DNA of 6,693 bases from Acidobacteriota bacterium (GTDB lineage: Bacteria; Acidobacteriota; Terriglobia; Terriglobales; Acidobacteriaceae): assembly GCA_021781255.1 (NCBI GenBank), contig JAJXXG010000951.1:1-6693 (forward strand), given 5' to 3'. The position numbers and the translations under genes were made by a program. Of the stretch, positions 5,608 to 6,693 are shown piece after piece. Under the pieces are notes generated by a model. It worked only from the letters and a program-made list of their open reading frames with translations, was not told the origin of the DNA and made no database searches. The first letter of the stretch is position 1. Each line of letters opens with the position of its first letter.

Positions 5608-5853
5608 TTATTCCTCAATGCGGTATGAGAATTCCTCAATCACCGGGTTGGTCAGCACCTCACGGGCGATGCGTTCCACCTCCGCGCGCGCCGCTTCCGC
5701 TGGCTGGCCATCCCGCAGAGAAAGTTCGAAATACTTGCCCTGCCGCACGGCCGATACACCGCCAAATCCTATCTTGCGCAGGGCGTTCTGGATGGTCTGG
5801 CCCTGGGGATCCAGGACGGATGCCTTCAACGTGACATAGACATGTGCCTTCAT
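5608..5853 (-). CDS. purS: Phosphoribosylformylglycinamidine synthase subunit PurS
   Basis: PurS is the small subunit of the three-part FGAM synthase (PurL, PurQ, PurS), the fourth step of purine synthesis. As a dimer it bridges PurQ (glutaminase) and PurL. The 81 residues match the family in full: MKAHVYVTLKASVLDPQGQTI at the N-terminus, then ALRKIGFGGVSAVRQGKYFEL (about 24-44), an amphipathic helix AARAEVERIAREVLTNPVIEEF, and an acidic C-terminus (RIEE). The length is normal. The usual partners purQ and purL are not adjacent: the next gene on this strand is glmS, and upstream is divergent ppa. No Shine-Dalgarno precedes the ATG, but a perfect TATAAT lies 8 bases upstream. Confidence 0.95.
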   Translation of the reverse strand: MKAHVYVTLKASVLDPQGQTIQNALRKIGFGGVSAVRQGKYFELSLRDGQPAEAARAEVERIAREVLTNPVIEEFSYRIEE

Positions 5854-5861
5854 CGTAGCTG

Positions 5862-5867
5862 ATTATA
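5862..5867 (-). promoter_or_regulatory. Consensus -10 element (TATAAT) directly before purS
   Basis: On the minus strand the sequence is a perfect TATAAT, 8 bases before the purS ATG. This sets the transcript start within about two bases of the start codon. No TTGACA-like -35 is visible 16-18 bases upstream. There is no ribosome binding site (ATCAGCTACG precedes the ATG). It fits a nearly leaderless purS or purS-glmS message. Confidence 0.55.
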
Positions 5868-6059
5868 GTAGTTCCGGCGTGTGGCCGGTGACTGCTTGGG
5901 CGATTTCCGATTTTTTGCACAACAGAAAGTCTTGCGCCGCCGGCCCAGTTTCCCCGACGAAGCGGCTATCGTGAAAGATGAAGGCGGCTGCGTGGAACGC
6001 AAAGCGCAACCTTAGGATTATCCGGCCGGCATTTGGCCTCGGACTCAACCTCTACCCCC

Positions 6060-6064
6060 AGGAG
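6060..6064 (+). promoter_or_regulatory. Ribosome binding site of ppa with long spacing
   Basis: AGGAG lies 11 bases before the ATG at 6076, slightly farther than usual. A nearer ATG at 6065 opens only a five-codon frame (MKEQW, stop TGA at 6080-6082) that overlaps the ppa start in another frame. The start at 6076 is kept because MVNYLELPVG fits the beginning of the family. Confidence 0.5.
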
Positions 6065-6075
6065 ATGAAAGAGCA

Positions 6076-6627
6076 ATGGTGAATTATCTGGAGTTGCCCG
6101 TTGGCGATCGTGCCCCCGAAGTCTTTCGGGCCGTGGTCGAGATTCCCAAGGACGCAACCAACAAATTCGAGTACGACAAACAGTTGCACGTCTTCAAGCT
6201 CGACCGCAACCTGCACTCCCCCGTTCACTATCCCGGCGACTACGGATTCATTCCTTCAACGCTGAGCGACGATGGCGACCCACTGGACGTGCTTGTGCTG
6301 GTGCCCGGCCCCAGCTTTCCCGGCTGCGTTCAGGAAGTGCGCCCCATCGGCCTGCTGGAAATGCTGGACCAGGGCGTGCTGGACGAAAAAGTGCTTGCCG
6401 TGGGCAAGAACAATCCGCGCTACAACAATGTGTGGAACTACACCGACATCTATCCCCACATGCTCAAGGAGATTACCCACTTCTTCTCCATCTACAAGGA
6501 TCTGGAAGGCAAGCGGGTTGAAATCAAGGGCTGGCACGACGCAGCCTACGCGCGCGACCACGTAATCCGCGCCATGAAGCTGTTTGATGACAGCAAGGCC
6601 GGGCAGGCACAGGCATCAAAAAAGTAG
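6076..6627 (+). CDS. ppa: Inorganic pyrophosphatase, family I
   Basis: This soluble cytoplasmic enzyme hydrolyses pyrophosphate to two phosphates with Mg2+, pulling nucleotide, tRNA-charging and sugar-nucleotide reactions forward. The 183 residues carry the complete family I active site: E22 and K30/E32 in VVEIPKDATNKFEYDK, R44, Y52 and Y56 in VHYPGDYGFIP, the signature DDGDPLDVLVL (65-75) with D66, D68 and D71, then D98, D103 and K105 in LDQGVLDEK, and YK at 140-141. The length is typical of bacterial hexameric enzymes, with a short Ala/Lys-rich tail (SKAGQAQASKK). It is divergent from purS with 222 bases between them, in which no clear ppa promoter is seen. Confidence 0.97.
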   Translation: MVNYLELPVGDRAPEVFRAVVEIPKDATNKFEYDKQLHVFKLDRNLHSPVHYPGDYGFIPSTLSDDGDPLDVLVLVPGPSFPGCVQEVRPIGLLEMLDQGVLDEKVLAVGKNNPRYNNVWNYTDIYPHMLKEITHFFSIYKDLEGKRVEIKGWHDAAYARDHVIRAMKLFDDSKAGQAQASKK

Positions 6628-6663
6628 GCTGAACGCAGTCTCTCATTCAAGGCGCAGCAAACA

Positions 6664-6693
6664 GGCCGCACCCGCAACGGATGCGGCCCGCTT
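6664..6693 (+). terminator. Probable intrinsic terminator of ppa, cut by the window end
   Basis: GGCCGCA (6664-6670) pairs with TGCGGCC (6682-6688). Inside, a C-A mismatch and two more C-G pairs leave the loop GCAAC. The sequence then reads CGCTT as the window ends, so the expected T-run cannot be seen. It starts 36 bases after the ppa stop. Confidence 0.6.

Noticed and set aside
4260..5834. Long plus-strand open frame (524 codons) opposite glmS and purS
   Set aside because: It is the antisense of two fully conserved genes in G+C-rich codons, which keeps the opposite frame open. The translation is Arg/Gln/Val-rich with no domain.

Overview
The window looks like chromosomal DNA of a free-living bacterium with fairly high G+C. 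The Acidobacteriota (Terriglobia-like soil lineages) are the best guess. This rests on the flavour of the M24 peptidase, on a small PGAGH/RG membrane protein that resembles a family I associate with that phylum, and on the pairing of an ArsR-type regulator with an AHSA1-type protein. It is inference from protein character, not from a database match. There are no rRNA, tRNA, CRISPR, prophage or intact insertion-sequence features.

Layout. (1) Bases 1-1839, plus strand: the C-terminal part of an M24 metallopeptidase with all five metal ligands, a secreted NTF2/DUF4440-like protein, a small multi-pass membrane protein, and a 59-residue two-helix membrane protein whose start overlaps the previous stop codon (TAATG). 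(2) Bases 1840-2376: a non-coding or decayed stretch carrying a degenerate 7-base tandem repeat and a strong -35 element. (3) Bases 2377-3220: a two-gene cassette of lower G+C, an ArsR-family repressor overlapping an SRPBCC/AHSA1-domain protein. A perfect 15+15 base inverted repeat covers the repressor's start codon, and each arm contains the consensus DnaA box TTATCCACA. (4) Bases 3221-3629: a gene-poor stretch with 20-base tandem repeats built around GTAC palindromes. (5) Bases 3630-5853, minus strand: purS followed by glmS. (6) Bases 6076-6627, plus strand: inorganic pyrophosphatase (ppa), divergent from purS, followed by a hairpin that is probably its terminator and is cut by the window edge.

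How the parts work together. The right half is housekeeping: PurS is the small subunit of FGAM synthase (purines), GlmS makes glucosamine-6-phosphate for peptidoglycan and lipopolysaccharide, and Ppa removes the pyrophosphate made by biosynthesis. GlmS and the PurLQS complex both consume glutamine, but purQ and purL are not next to purS here. The ArsR/AHSA1 cassette looks like a self-regulated accessory module.

A theme across the window is start-site architecture. Genes that probably begin a transcript have a TAnnnT -10-like hexamer 6-9 bases before the start codon and little or no Shine-Dalgarno sequence, which suggests leaderless or nearly leaderless mRNAs. Genes inside operons (the 59-residue protein, AHSA1) have strong Shine-Dalgarno sequences. 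I see no clearly new multi-gene system. The most unusual element is the DnaA-box palindrome at the repressor start.
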